Origin: Acidobacteriota bacterium
GTDB taxonomy: Bacteria; Acidobacteriota; Vicinamibacteria; Vicinamibacterales; UBA2999
Direction of reading: 5' to 3'
Assembly: GCA_030697165.1 (NCBI GenBank)
Contig: JAUYQQ010000019.1
Coordinates: 186,001 to 250,000 of the forward strand
DNA length: 64,000 nucleotides
Shown: positions 21,728 to 29,346 of the stretch, in pieces
Layout of the letters: each line of letters opens with the position of its first letter
Position numbering within the stretch: the stretch's first letter is position 1
The notes under the pieces: generated by a model
What the model saw: only the letters and a program-made list of their open reading frames with translations
Database searches by the model: none
What the model was told of the DNA's origin: nothing
Made by a program: the position numbers and the translations under genes

Positions 21728-24277
21728 CTACTTGCTGCGTACAGCCGTCATCGTGATTTCAAGCCGCGCCCCACGCGCCAGCGCTGACACAGCTACGGTG
21801 GAACGCGTGGGATAGGCGCCGTTCGGGAAATACGACTTGTAGAGCTCGTTGTACCTGGCGAAGTCGCTCATGTCAGCCAGATACGTCGTGACAGCGACGA
21901 CGTCGTCGAGCGACATGTCGGCCGCGGCCAGCACGGTCTGGACGTTGGTCATGATCTGCTTCAGCTCAGGCTCGAGCCCGCCGGGCACCAGCTGGCCCGA
22001 CACCGGGTCACCACCCGTGCTGCCGGATAGGTACAGCGTGTCGCCCACCAGGATGGCCGGCACCAGCGGCGACGGCGTGGGCTTGTAGCCGGCGGGCTGA
22101 ATCACGCGTCTGGCCGGCGCCGGACCGCGGGGCTGCTGGCCCGCGACGCCGCCGAAATACAAGACGTTCGGAGCCTCGGATCGCGCCACTGCAATGTCGA
22201 GCCGGCCGTCCTTGTCGACGTCGCCGATCGCCAGGCCGTACGCCGTGCCCTGATCGTCGCCGAACGGCACGGCCGTGAACTGGCGGCCGGAGCCGTCATT
22301 GAAGAACACGGCCGGCCGCGCCTGGATGTAGCCGACGACGATGTCCGTCTTGCCATCGCCATCCAGATCGCCAAGCGCCAGCGCGTACGGCGACTTGTCT
22401 CCCAGGCCGATCGGCACGGGCGCCGACAGGCGGCTCCCGGCCTCGCCGAAGTAGACCGCCACGCCCGTCTTCTCGTCGATGGTGACCAGATCCTGCCGGC
22501 CATCGCCATTCAGATCGGCCGCGGCCGACATGCGGATGCTCGCGTTCGCGGGTCCGAACGGCACGCGGGCCGCGCCGGCGAACGTTCCCGTGCCGCCGTT
22601 GACATAAACATGGCTCTGGCCCCCGTCGCGGTGCGGCACGACCAGGTCGACCAGACCGTCGCCGGTGACATCCGCCGCGGTGATCGTCGTCGCCGACTCG
22701 GTGGCGAATTTCTCACACGCGCCGTCGAACTGGCCGCGCCCCTTGTTGAAGCAGATGTAGCTGGCGCCGGGCCGGTCGCCGGTACGATTGGCCACCACGA
22801 TGTCGGGCAGGCGATCGCCGTTGAGATCCACAACGGTGGCGTTGCGCGTGGGCCAGTCGGGCTGGCCGAAGTGGGAGGCGAGGCGGAAGTGGCCCGTGCC
22901 GTCGTTCAGGTACACGAGCTTCGGATCGCGGTCGTTGCTGATGGCCACATCCAGGTCGCCGTCGCCGTCGAGGTCGACGAGGTGGCCGGAGTACGAACGG
23001 TCGGAGGCGGTGCCGAGATCGTGGGCCGCCGGAAACCCGCCGCGGCCATCGCCGAGCAGCACGCGGTCGACCAGCGGCCAGTGGCGGCCCTTGGCGAGCA
23101 CGAGGTCGGGGTTGCCGTCGCCGTTGACGTCGCCGATGCTGACGTTGGCCGAGGTCTCGGCGGTTGACTCGAGCAGCACCATCCGCTCGTAGTGCGGCAG
23201 CGCGGCCGGCCGTGGCGGCGCCGCGCCGTCGAAGTACTTGACGATCTCGCGAGCCGCATGGCCCATGCGATCCTCCGCCTCGCCGTACGACCCGGTCACG
23301 CCGTTCACGAAGAACGAGATGATCACCGTGCCGGAGCGCGCCGACACCAGCGCCACGTCGTTGGCGATCACGCCGCTGTCGCCGGTCTTGTGGGCCACCG
23401 GCACGTTGAGGAAGTGTGGAATCCGACGGCTGCCGGCCAGCTGGCGGCCCAGGATCGTCTTCATCTCGGCGGCACTGGCCTTCGACGTGAGCGTGCCGCG
23501 CTCGATCGCCTCGAGCAGTCGGCCGGTTTCACGCGGCGTCATGTCGCCCAGCCAGTAAGCGCGATCCTGCACGGTGAGACGGCTTCGCTGCTGAGCCAAG
23601 GTGCGGCGGTTCGCGGGGTCGCGGACCATCTCGACCCACTTCGCCCGGTTGCCCGTGAAGAGGTCTGTGTAGAGGCCAAACAGCGCGCTGTCCTGCAACG
23701 CATACTGCAGCCCCGTGGTCTCTTCGGGCGTCAGGTTCGCGAACTCGGGGTTGATGAGCATCAGCAGCTTCTTGCGGTACTCGTGGCCGCGGCCCACCAT
23801 CTGCGTGTGCGTGAAGCCGGATGCCACGAGCCACCTGTTCAACGCCTCGACGCCGCCAATTCTGCGGACCATCAGGTCGGTGGCGGTGTTGTCGCTGGTG
23901 ATGATCATCTCGGTGATCAGGTCGCGGTAGGTCGGCGTCAGTCCGAGGTCGTGATACTGCAGCACGCCGCTGCCGTCGCGCAGGTCGGCGCGGCGAATGG
24001 TCACGCGCTCGTTCAGGTCGAGCGACTTCTCGTCGGCCAACTGGAAGGCGCGGACCATGATCGCAAGCTTGATGACGCTGGCGCTGCTGAACGATTCGTC
24101 GCCGCGCACGGCGGCTTCCTCGCCGGTACCCAGGTGCTTGACGTAAAGCCCGGTGCGGGCCGGAAAGCCCGCCAGTTGCGATTCGAGCAGCCGCGTGAGG
24201 CCACCGGGGGGCGCCTGCGCGGACACGGAGGCGGCCAACGGCAAAAGCAGGACGAGGGCAACGGTTCGTGGATGCAT
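21728..24277 (-). CDS. Exported fusion: class A beta-lactamase-like, seven FG-GAP/VCBS repeats, RidA
   Basis: One uninterrupted 849-residue frame with a signal peptide (HPRTVALVLLLPLAASVSA). Residues about 20-345 are a serine beta-lactamase-like domain: SxxK in SASVIK, SDN in ITSDNTATDLM and KTG in VAHKTGDSG. Residues about 360-720 hold seven FG-GAP/VCBS repeats, e.g. GDVNGDGNPDLVLAKG and VDLDGDGDLDVAISND, enough for a seven-bladed propeller. Residues about 730-849 are a RidA domain with Arg in YPTRSTVAV and Glu in RLEITMTAV. RidA normally deaminates reactive enamines in the cytoplasm, so an exported copy fused to a penicillin-recognising fold is odd. An omega-loop catalytic Glu could not be placed. 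ATG at 24277 is preferred to 24319. Confidence 0.88.
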   Translation of the reverse strand: MHPRTVALVLLLPLAASVSAQAPPGGLTRLLESQLAGFPARTGLYVKHLGTGEEAAVRGDESFSSASVIKLAIMVRAFQLADEKSLDLNERVTIRRADLRDGSGVLQYHDLGLTPTYRDLITEMIITSDNTATDLMVRRIGGVEALNRWLVASGFTHTQMVGRGHEYRKKLLMLINPEFANLTPEETTGLQYALQDSALFGLYTDLFTGNRAKWVEMVRDPANRRTLAQQRSRLTVQDRAYWLGDMTPRETGRLLEAIERGTLTSKASAAEMKTILGRQLAGSRRIPHFLNVPVAHKTGDSGVIANDVALVSARSGTVIISFFVNGVTGSYGEAEDRMGHAAREIVKYFDGAAPPRPAALPHYERMVLLESTAETSANVSIGDVNGDGNPDLVLAKGRHWPLVDRVLLGDGRGGFPAAHDLGTASDRSYSGHLVDLDGDGDLDVAISNDRDPKLVYLNDGTGHFRLASHFGQPDWPTRNATVVDLNGDRLPDIVVANRTGDRPGASYICFNKGRGQFDGACEKFATESATTITAADVTGDGLVDLVVPHRDGGQSHVYVNGGTGTFAGAARVPFGPANASIRMSAAADLNGDGRQDLVTIDEKTGVAVYFGEAGSRLSAPVPIGLGDKSPYALALGDLDGDGKTDIVVGYIQARPAVFFNDGSGRQFTAVPFGDDQGTAYGLAIGDVDKDGRLDIAVARSEAPNVLYFGGVAGQQPRGPAPARRVIQPAGYKPTPSPLVPAILVGDTLYLSGSTGGDPVSGQLVPGGLEPELKQIMTNVQTVLAAADMSLDDVVAVTTYLADMSDFARYNELYKSYFPNGAYPTRSTVAVSALARGARLEITMTAVRSK

Positions 24278-24356
24278 GATGATCACCCGATTAAGGTCGA
24301 CGCGATATGGTAGCGCCAAACACGCCGAGACGGCGCCGCCGCCCGGATACTTCCAA

Positions 24357-24656
24357 CTACGGGCAGTTAGGGCACCGCCGCCACTCGCCGTCCGAGCCCC
24401 GCATTAGCGACTTGCCACACTCCGGGCATTGGGCGATGCGGCCCACCGCCGGACCGGCGCGCTCCTTCGGCTTGCTCGCTTCGAGCTCGGCCGCGCTCAC
24501 CGCCTCCAGGAACTCCTCCGCGAACGAAATCTTGATCGTCTTGAGCTGGTCGCCGAACCGGACGAAGACGCTCTCGCCGTTGGTGCCCTCGACCTTGCCA
24601 ATGCCCCACTCCGCCCGCGTCTTGTGCCGAACGTGTGTTCCCGCTGCCATTGCCAT
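24357..24656 (-). CDS. Small DUF3553-like protein with C-terminal zinc ribbon
   Basis: A 99-residue protein. The N-terminal half (GTHVRHKTRAEWGIGKV, then VFVRFGDQLKTIK) resembles the DUF3553/CarD-like SH3 fold. The C-terminal half ends in a zinc ribbon, CPECGKSLMRG to RRCPNCP. ATG at 24656 follows a TATGCT box 6 bases upstream; ATG at 24650 is an alternative. The function is unknown; a nucleic-acid or RNA polymerase partner is plausible from the fold. Confidence 0.75.
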   Translation of the reverse strand: MAMAAGTHVRHKTRAEWGIGKVEGTNGESVFVRFGDQLKTIKISFAEEFLEAVSAAELEASKPKERAGPAVGRIAQCPECGKSLMRGSDGEWRRCPNCP

Positions 24657-24662
24657 CCTGCC

Positions 24663-24668
24663 AGCATA
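24663..24668 (-). promoter_or_regulatory. -10 promoter element, probably leaderless
   Basis: On the minus strand TATGCT lies 6 bases upstream of the ATG at 24656. It has the same sequence and spacing class as the boxes before 14527 and 34335. Confidence 0.45.
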
Positions 24669-24717
24669 GCCGTTCGGTGATGACAGGATCCTGCGTTGCG
24701 GGCAGAATCTTCCTGAC

Positions 24718-25491
24718 ATGCCCACCCTGCCCTCCCTGTTCGACCTCACCGGCCGCGTCGCCATCGTCACCGGCGGCTCCCGCGGGCTCGGTCTCGAAAT
24801 GGCCGACGGCCTCGCCGAGGCCGGCGCCCGGTTGATGATTTGCGCGCGGCGCGACGAGTGGCTCACGCCCGCGCTCGCCGACCTGCGGGGGCGCGGCCAC
24901 ACCGTCGAGGGCATGCCCTGCGACGTGTCGCGGCCCGACGACGTGCAGGCCGTGGTCGACAAGACCCTGGAGGCCTACGGGCGGCTCGACATCCTGATCA
25001 ACAACGCCGGCATCACCTGGGCGGCGCCGCCGGCCGAGATGCCGCTCGAGAAGTGGCGCAAGGTGATCGACGTCAACCTCACCGGCGCGTTCCTGTTCTC
25101 GCAGGCGGCCGGCCGCGAGATGCTGACGGCGGGTTACGGCCGCATCATCAACGTCGCGTCGATCGCGGGCCTGATTGCGTCGGTGCACGGGCCGCACTAC
25201 GCGGCCTATGCGGCCAGCAAGGCCGGCCTGATGGGCCTGACGCGGGAACTCGCGGCGTCGTGGGGACGCCAGGGCATTCGCGTGAACGCGATCGCGCCCG
25301 GCTATTTCCACTCGCGGCTGGCCGACGGCGCCATCGAAATGGTCGAACCCGAGCTGCAGGCGACGAGCCCACTCGGACGGGTCGGCGCCGACGGCGAATT
25401 GAAGGGGGTCGTGGTGTTCCTCGCGGCCGACGCGTCAAACTACGTCACCGGCCAGGTGGTGGTCGTTGACGGCGGCTGGTCCGTGACCTAG
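24718..25491 (+). CDS. SDR-family NAD(P)-dependent oxidoreductase
   Basis: A 257-residue short-chain dehydrogenase/reductase of the classical type. Cofactor motif TGGSRGLG (residues 19-26), NNAG, catalytic Ser in INVASIAG, and the Tyr/Lys pair in YAAYAASKAG. The C-terminus ends VTGQVVVVDGGWSVT, as in FabG and gluconate 5-dehydrogenase relatives. The substrate is unknown. It converges on the phosphotransferase gene with a 4-base overlap; such phosphotransferases often sit with acyl-CoA and SDR genes of fatty-acid breakdown. Confidence 0.93.
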   Translation: MPTLPSLFDLTGRVAIVTGGSRGLGLEMADGLAEAGARLMICARRDEWLTPALADLRGRGHTVEGMPCDVSRPDDVQAVVDKTLEAYGRLDILINNAGITWAAPPAEMPLEKWRKVIDVNLTGAFLFSQAAGREMLTAGYGRIINVASIAGLIASVHGPHYAAYAASKAGLMGLTRELAASWGRQGIRVNAIAPGYFHSRLADGAIEMVEPELQATSPLGRVGADGELKGVVVFLAADASNYVTGQVVVVDGGWSVT

Positions 25492-26555
25492 CGAATCGAC
25501 GCCGCGCCTTGGCTCGCGAGGTGGCGGACCCGCACATCGAACTTCGCGAAACGCTCGTCGCTCGTCTGCCCGCGCTGGTAGCGGAAATAGATCTGCTGAA
25601 TGACGACGGCGATCTTGAAGAACGCGAAGGCTTCGTAGAAGTGGATTCGCGACAGGTCGCGGCCGCTGTTGGCGCCGTAGCACTCGAGCACCTCGTCGCG
25701 ACTGAACCAGCCGGGCCGATTCGTGACCGAGCCGAGGGCGTCGTTGGGTTCCAGACGGCGGCCCTGTGCCCAATAGGCCAGGAAGATCCCAACGTCGACC
25801 AGCGGGTCGCCAAGCGCGGTCATCTCCCAATCGAAGACGGCCACCAGCCGCCCTGGGTCCGACGGATCGAGCATCACGTTGTCGAGCTTGAAGTCGCCGT
25901 GGACAATGGCCGGCGGGTCGGCATTGGGCGGCAGTTGCTGCGGCAACCAGGCGGCCAGCGTCTCCATCTCGGGAATCTCGTCGGTCTTCGCACGCTGCCA
26001 GCGCTCGGTCCAGCCGCGCACCTGCCGTTCCACGAAGCCGGCCGGCTTGCCCAGGTGCGCCAGGCCATGCGCCGCCACGTCCACGGCATGCAGCGCCGCC
26101 AGCGTTTCGACCATCGCGCGGCTGGCGCGGCGGCGCGACTCGGGCCGATCGGCCAGTGGCGGCGGCTCTTCGGCGCGAATGACCAATCCGTGGCGGCGTT
26201 CCATCACGTAGAACGGCGCGCCGGCGATCTCGGGGTCTTCGCACAACAAGTAAGTGCGCGGCGCGAGGGGAAAATGCGGATGAATCGCGTCGAGCCAGCG
26301 GTGCTCGCGGGCCATGTCGTGCGCGGTCGGCGGCAACGGACCAAGCGGCGGCCGCCGCAAAACCAGCTCCACGCCGCCGTAGCGCAGCAAGTAGGTCAGG
26401 TTGGAGTGGCCGCCGTGAAACTGTTCAACCAGCGGATCGCCAGACAGGTCGAGGCCGGGAATGCCGCAGGCGGGCAGACGCTCGCGCAGAAACGCCGCAA
26501 CGCGTGCCCAGTTGAGCTCCTCCCCCGCCCGAACCGGCCGCACGTCGCCAGACAT
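25488..26555 (-). CDS. Phosphotransferase family protein (ACAD10/11 N-terminal type)
   Basis: A 355-residue kinase-like fold of the aminoglycoside phosphotransferase family. ATP-binding LTYLLRYGGVELVLRRPP is followed by catalytic HGDFKLDNVMLD and metal-binding FDWEMTALGDP. The order and the long C-terminal helices fit the group found next to acyl-CoA dehydrogenases (ACAD10/11-like), which phosphorylates hydroxyacyl substrates. No acyl-CoA dehydrogenase is nearby. Transcribed convergently with the SDR gene. Confidence 0.88.
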   Translation of the reverse strand: MSGDVRPVRAGEELNWARVAAFLRERLPACGIPGLDLSGDPLVEQFHGGHSNLTYLLRYGGVELVLRRPPLGPLPPTAHDMAREHRWLDAIHPHFPLAPRTYLLCEDPEIAGAPFYVMERRHGLVIRAEEPPPLADRPESRRRASRAMVETLAALHAVDVAAHGLAHLGKPAGFVERQVRGWTERWQRAKTDEIPEMETLAAWLPQQLPPNADPPAIVHGDFKLDNVMLDPSDPGRLVAVFDWEMTALGDPLVDVGIFLAYWAQGRRLEPNDALGSVTNRPGWFSRDEVLECYGANSGRDLSRIHFYEAFAFFKIAVVIQQIYFRYQRGQTSDERFAKFDVRVRHLASQGAASIR

Positions 26556-26618
26556 GTAAGGATTCCGTCTGTGCCTATCTGTGTGAATCTGTGGCCTAGT
26601 CGGTGTAAATCTGTGGCC
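26556..26618. repeat. AATCTGTGGCC-type intergenic repeat
   Basis: Degenerate repeats of ATCTGTG(G): CTATCTGTGTGAATCTGTGG then GGTGTAAATCTGTGGCC. They fill the gap between the phosphotransferase start and the response regulator end. Same style as the other gap-filling simple repeats here, but a different motif. Confidence 0.7.
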
Positions 26619-27218
26619 CTAGGCAAACCGGAGGCGCTTGAGGAGGCGCACGAACTTGGCGCGCAGGCGGTCGTCGGCGAACTCGCCTGCCGAGTCGCGC
26701 TTGTCGGACGGCGTGACGCCGTCGGAGATGTGCCCGAACATGAGCAGCCGCGCCGCTTCGAGCAGGCCCTCGGCGCCGAAGGGTTTCTCGATGAACGATT
26801 CGCCGTCACCCAGCTCGTTCACGCCCTTGAAGAGCGTGTCGGCAAAACCGGTCACGTACAAGACGCGCACCGACGGGTAACGCTGGCGCACCACCGCCGC
26901 CAGTTCGCGCCCGTTCATGTTCGGCATCATCAGGTCGGTGACCAGCAGGTCGACGCCGCGGAAACCCGGCATGTCGAGCAGCCGGGCCGCCTCGACGCCG
27001 GAATCGGTGGACTGGATCTCGTAGTTGTCAACCGCGAGGATGCGCACCAGCAACTTCAGCACCGGTTGCTCATCGTCCACGACCAGCACGCGCTTGCGGA
27101 CCGGGAGCGGCGGACGCGCGAGGGTCGCCGGTGCCTCGGACGTGCCAGGCCGGTGAATAAGAGGGACGTTCGGAATCGGCACTTCTGCCGTTGGCGGCGT
27201 GGGACCGGCGGCGACCAT
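26619..27218 (-). CDS. Single-domain response regulator with extensions
   Basis: A 199-residue protein with one CheY-like receiver domain (RVLVVDDEQPVLKLL with the acidic pair, LLVTDLMMPNMNG with the phospho-acceptor Asp, VTGFAD, FIEKPF with the conserved Lys). A Pro-rich N-terminal 40 residues and a basic C-terminal tail (RLRAKFVRLLKRLRFA) flank it. No output domain is present, so it probably acts through protein partners. ATG at 27218 is preferred to GTG at 27227. No kinase is adjacent. Confidence 0.88.
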   Translation of the reverse strand: MVAAGPTPPTAEVPIPNVPLIHRPGTSEAPATLARPPLPVRKRVLVVDDEQPVLKLLVRILAVDNYEIQSTDSGVEAARLLDMPGFRGVDLLVTDLMMPNMNGRELAAVVRQRYPSVRVLYVTGFADTLFKGVNELGDGESFIEKPFGAEGLLEAARLLMFGHISDGVTPSDKRDSAGEFADDRLRAKFVRLLKRLRFA

Positions 27219-27298
27219 CGATCTCACATCTTACTGCCTTCGGGCCGGCGCCAGCGGTCGACGGGGGGGGCGTGCAAGCGACCGCAACGGACTGCAGA

Positions 27299-27327
27299 TG
27301 ACGCAGGGGACATACGGCCCTGCGTCA
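27299..27327 (-). terminator. Hairpin terminator after the glycine-zipper gene
   Basis: TGACGCAGGG (27299-27308) and CCCTGCGTCA (27318-27327) form a perfect 10-bp stem with a 9-base loop. It lies 22 bases beyond the stop of the minus-strand gene at 27349. There is no T-run, as is usual for hairpins in this window. Confidence 0.6.
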
Positions 27328-27348
27328 CCTGGACGAAATCGGCCTCGG

Positions 27349-27867
27349 CTAACGCTTGGTCGATTCGTAGATCGTCGCGGCGCCACCGCCGATGGCGGCG
27401 CCAATGAGCGCGCCCTTCTTGCCGCCAATGAGGCCGCCAATGCCCGCACCGCCGCCGGCTCCGCCGCCGATGATCATCGCGGTCTTGCCCCACGAGCGAT
27501 CGTCGCGCCGATCCTCCTCGCGAGACACCACCCGCTCACGGGTCGCCACCGGGCGTGCCGCCGGTCGCGCCACGGCGCGCGGGCGCGGCGCCGGCATCGT
27601 CACGATCTCCGCCGGCGCATACGCCGGCAGTGGTGCGTAGTACGCCGGCTGCGGTGCGTACGACGCCTGCGGGTAATAGCCTGGCTGCGCCAGCATCGGC
27701 GCCCCCTGGCCCGGGGCCCCGGGGTAGGCCACGGTCGTCGCGTACGGGTGGTTCGGATCCACGCCCATGAACGGTGCGGCAGCAGGACGCGCGTATGCCG
27801 CGACACCCAGTGCGACCGCGCCCGCCGTGAGACCGCCGATTGCCGATCCGAGGATTGTTCTCAACAT
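27349..27867 (-). CDS. Glycine-zipper membrane-associated protein
   Basis: A 172-residue protein. The N-terminal hydrophobic segment (LRTILGSAIGGLTAGAVALG) is a signal or anchor, followed by a Pro/Tyr/Ala-rich middle (PGYYPQASYAPQPAYYAP) and an Arg/Glu-rich stretch. The C-terminal glycine zipper (IIGGGAGGGAGIGGLIGG, then GALIGAAIGGGAA) resembles the YMGG/Rick_17kDa families. The function is unknown, probably an envelope protein. ATG at 27867 is preferred because the longer frame only adds codons from the noncoding gap. The 232 bases between this gene and 28100 hold nothing I recognise. Confidence 0.72.
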   Translation of the reverse strand: MLRTILGSAIGGLTAGAVALGVAAYARPAAAPFMGVDPNHPYATTVAYPGAPGQGAPMLAQPGYYPQASYAPQPAYYAPLPAYAPAEIVTMPAPRPRAVARPAARPVATRERVVSREEDRRDDRSWGKTAMIIGGGAGGGAGIGGLIGGKKGALIGAAIGGGAATIYESTKR

Positions 27868-28099
27868 GATGTATCTCCCCCATGGCCACCGGCGCATCTT
27901 CGCGACGGGTGGCTGTCTCCCACTACTTCAAGGCATGTGCCATCGGTTACGCCGCCAGAACGACTTGAACTGAGGACGAATGGAGGTGTTTGCGGGGCGC
28001 GCCTGCGGCCGGATGTGCCGCGAACAGGACAGCTCGACCGTCGTTCAGGGGCGCCGCGTCCGGACGGTCACCGCGCGTGTATGACCCGGATCGCGCAGG

Positions 28100-28666
28100 C
28101 TACGGCAGGACGGTCCACTGGAACGTCACCCCGACCGACAGCCGGACGAACCCGAAGCCATCAGGGCGCTGCAAGTCGGGATGGTCGGCAAACGACTTGA
28201 AGTACCGCAGGTCGCCGCGAACGGCGACCGCGTCGTTCATGGCGTAGAGCACGCCGCCGCCGCCGTTCACACCCAGGTCGTAGGTCTTCGCGGGCCGGTT
28301 GCACGGCGTGTTGCAGCCGTCGATCTGCATGATGCCGACACCGGCCGACACGAACGGGCGCCACCGGCCGCGCGGCTGGATGTAGCTGCCGTTGAACATG
28401 TAGGTGGCCAGGTCCAGATCCTGTAATCCAGCGTCGGCGTCGGCGGCGTAGCCGAAGTCGAACTCGGCGCCCCAGCCGTTGTACTCCTGCACCGACACGG
28501 TGAGTCCGGGCATGAACACCGGGCTGGTCACGTCTCCGCCCGACGCCCACCCCGCCTGGGCGGTGAAGTAGCCATGGAAGGCGTCCATGCTCGACTGCGC
28601 GTGCGCGCCGGTCGCCCCCGCCAGCACCGCCGCCACGACTCCGACTGAGACCACGATCCGCTTCAT
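28100..28666 (-). CDS. Outer-membrane beta-barrel protein
   Basis: A 188-residue exported protein with signal peptide MKRIVVSVGVVAAVLAGATG ending AHA. The mature part is a small barrel with alternating strands (FHGYFTAQAGWASGG; WGAEFDFGYAADADA; WRPFVSAGVGIMQID) and a C-terminal strand LSVGVTFQWTVLP. It is of the OmpW/OmpA-like beta-barrel class used for opacity-type proteins. A Cys pair (CNTPC) may form a disulfide. The ATG overlaps the stop of the upstream metallopeptidase gene by one base (TGATG). Confidence 0.82.
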   Translation of the reverse strand: MKRIVVSVGVVAAVLAGATGAHAQSSMDAFHGYFTAQAGWASGGDVTSPVFMPGLTVSVQEYNGWGAEFDFGYAADADAGLQDLDLATYMFNGSYIQPRGRWRPFVSAGVGIMQIDGCNTPCNRPAKTYDLGVNGGGGVLYAMNDAVAVRGDLRYFKSFADHPDLQRPDGFGFVRLSVGVTFQWTVLP

Positions 28667-29250
28667 CACATCTCCTCGCACCCGCCGCTGACGGGCGCGC
28701 CCGTGAACAGCCGCTGCCCCTCGGTCAACAACCACTGGCGCGCCTCCTGGTGCCTGGGGCACACCGCGCGCACGTGCCGCCAGAAACGGGGCGAGTGGTT
28801 CAGCTCGCGCCGGTGCATCAACTCGTGCAGCATCACGTACTCGCACACGAACGCCGGCACCAGGATCAACCGCCAGTTCAGGGTTATGGCGCCGGCGGCC
28901 GAGCAGGCGCCCCACCGCGATCGCTGGTTGCGGATGGAGATGCGCGTGACGGTGAGGCCGTGCGCCTCGGCTAGCCGCCGCAACGCCGGCGGCAATTCAC
29001 GCAGCGCGCGCCGGCGCAAGGCCGGTTCGTCGGGGTGCACCACGGCCGGCCGGGCCGCGCGCGTGGCGCGCTGCCGCTCGATCCAGGGCTGGCTCGTCTC
29101 GACAAACGCCAGGGCCTCGCGTTTCGATCCCCAACGCGGCAGCGTCACCCGCAACGTCCCATCGTCCAGGACGCGGAGAATGTAACGACGTGCCCACTGG
29201 TGACGGACGAAAACCGTCGGGGCGACGCGGAGGGGCAAATCGAGCTGCAT
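28666..29250 (-). CDS. YgjP-like metallopeptidase (DUF45/M48-like)
   Basis: A 194-residue zinc peptidase of the YgjP family. Active-site HELMH (HExxH) and the third ligand region ELNHSPRFWRHV are present. The preceding RISIRNQRSRWGACSAAG block is diagnostic of the family. It has no signal peptide, so it is cytoplasmic. The role is unknown; some relatives sit near restriction genes. Its stop overlaps the outer-membrane barrel gene. Confidence 0.92.
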   Translation of the reverse strand: MQLDLPLRVAPTVFVRHQWARRYILRVLDDGTLRVTLPRWGSKREALAFVETSQPWIERQRATRAARPAVVHPDEPALRRRALRELPPALRRLAEAHGLTVTRISIRNQRSRWGACSAAGAITLNWRLILVPAFVCEYVMLHELMHRRELNHSPRFWRHVRAVCPRHQEARQWLLTEGQRLFTGAPVSGGCEEM

Positions 29251-29274
29251 TGAACGCCACTTAGAGTAACAGGT

Positions 29275-29330
29275 TCCGCCTTCGCTAAAGCTACGGCGCG
29301 ACCGGCCGCCTTCGCCAAAGCCACGGCGAG
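29275..29330. repeat. Two copies of a CGCCTTCGCTAAAGCTACGGCG-like element
   Basis: CCTTCGCTAAAGCTACGGCG and CCTTCGCCAAAGCCACGGCG lie 29 bases apart in the divergent gap between the metallopeptidase and the IMPDH-like gene. The CTAAAG core links them to the TCCGGCTTTAGCCGGA elements at 30851-30968 and 53701-53718. Confidence 0.7.
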
Positions 29331-29346
29331 ACGGTAAAGTAGCCGC

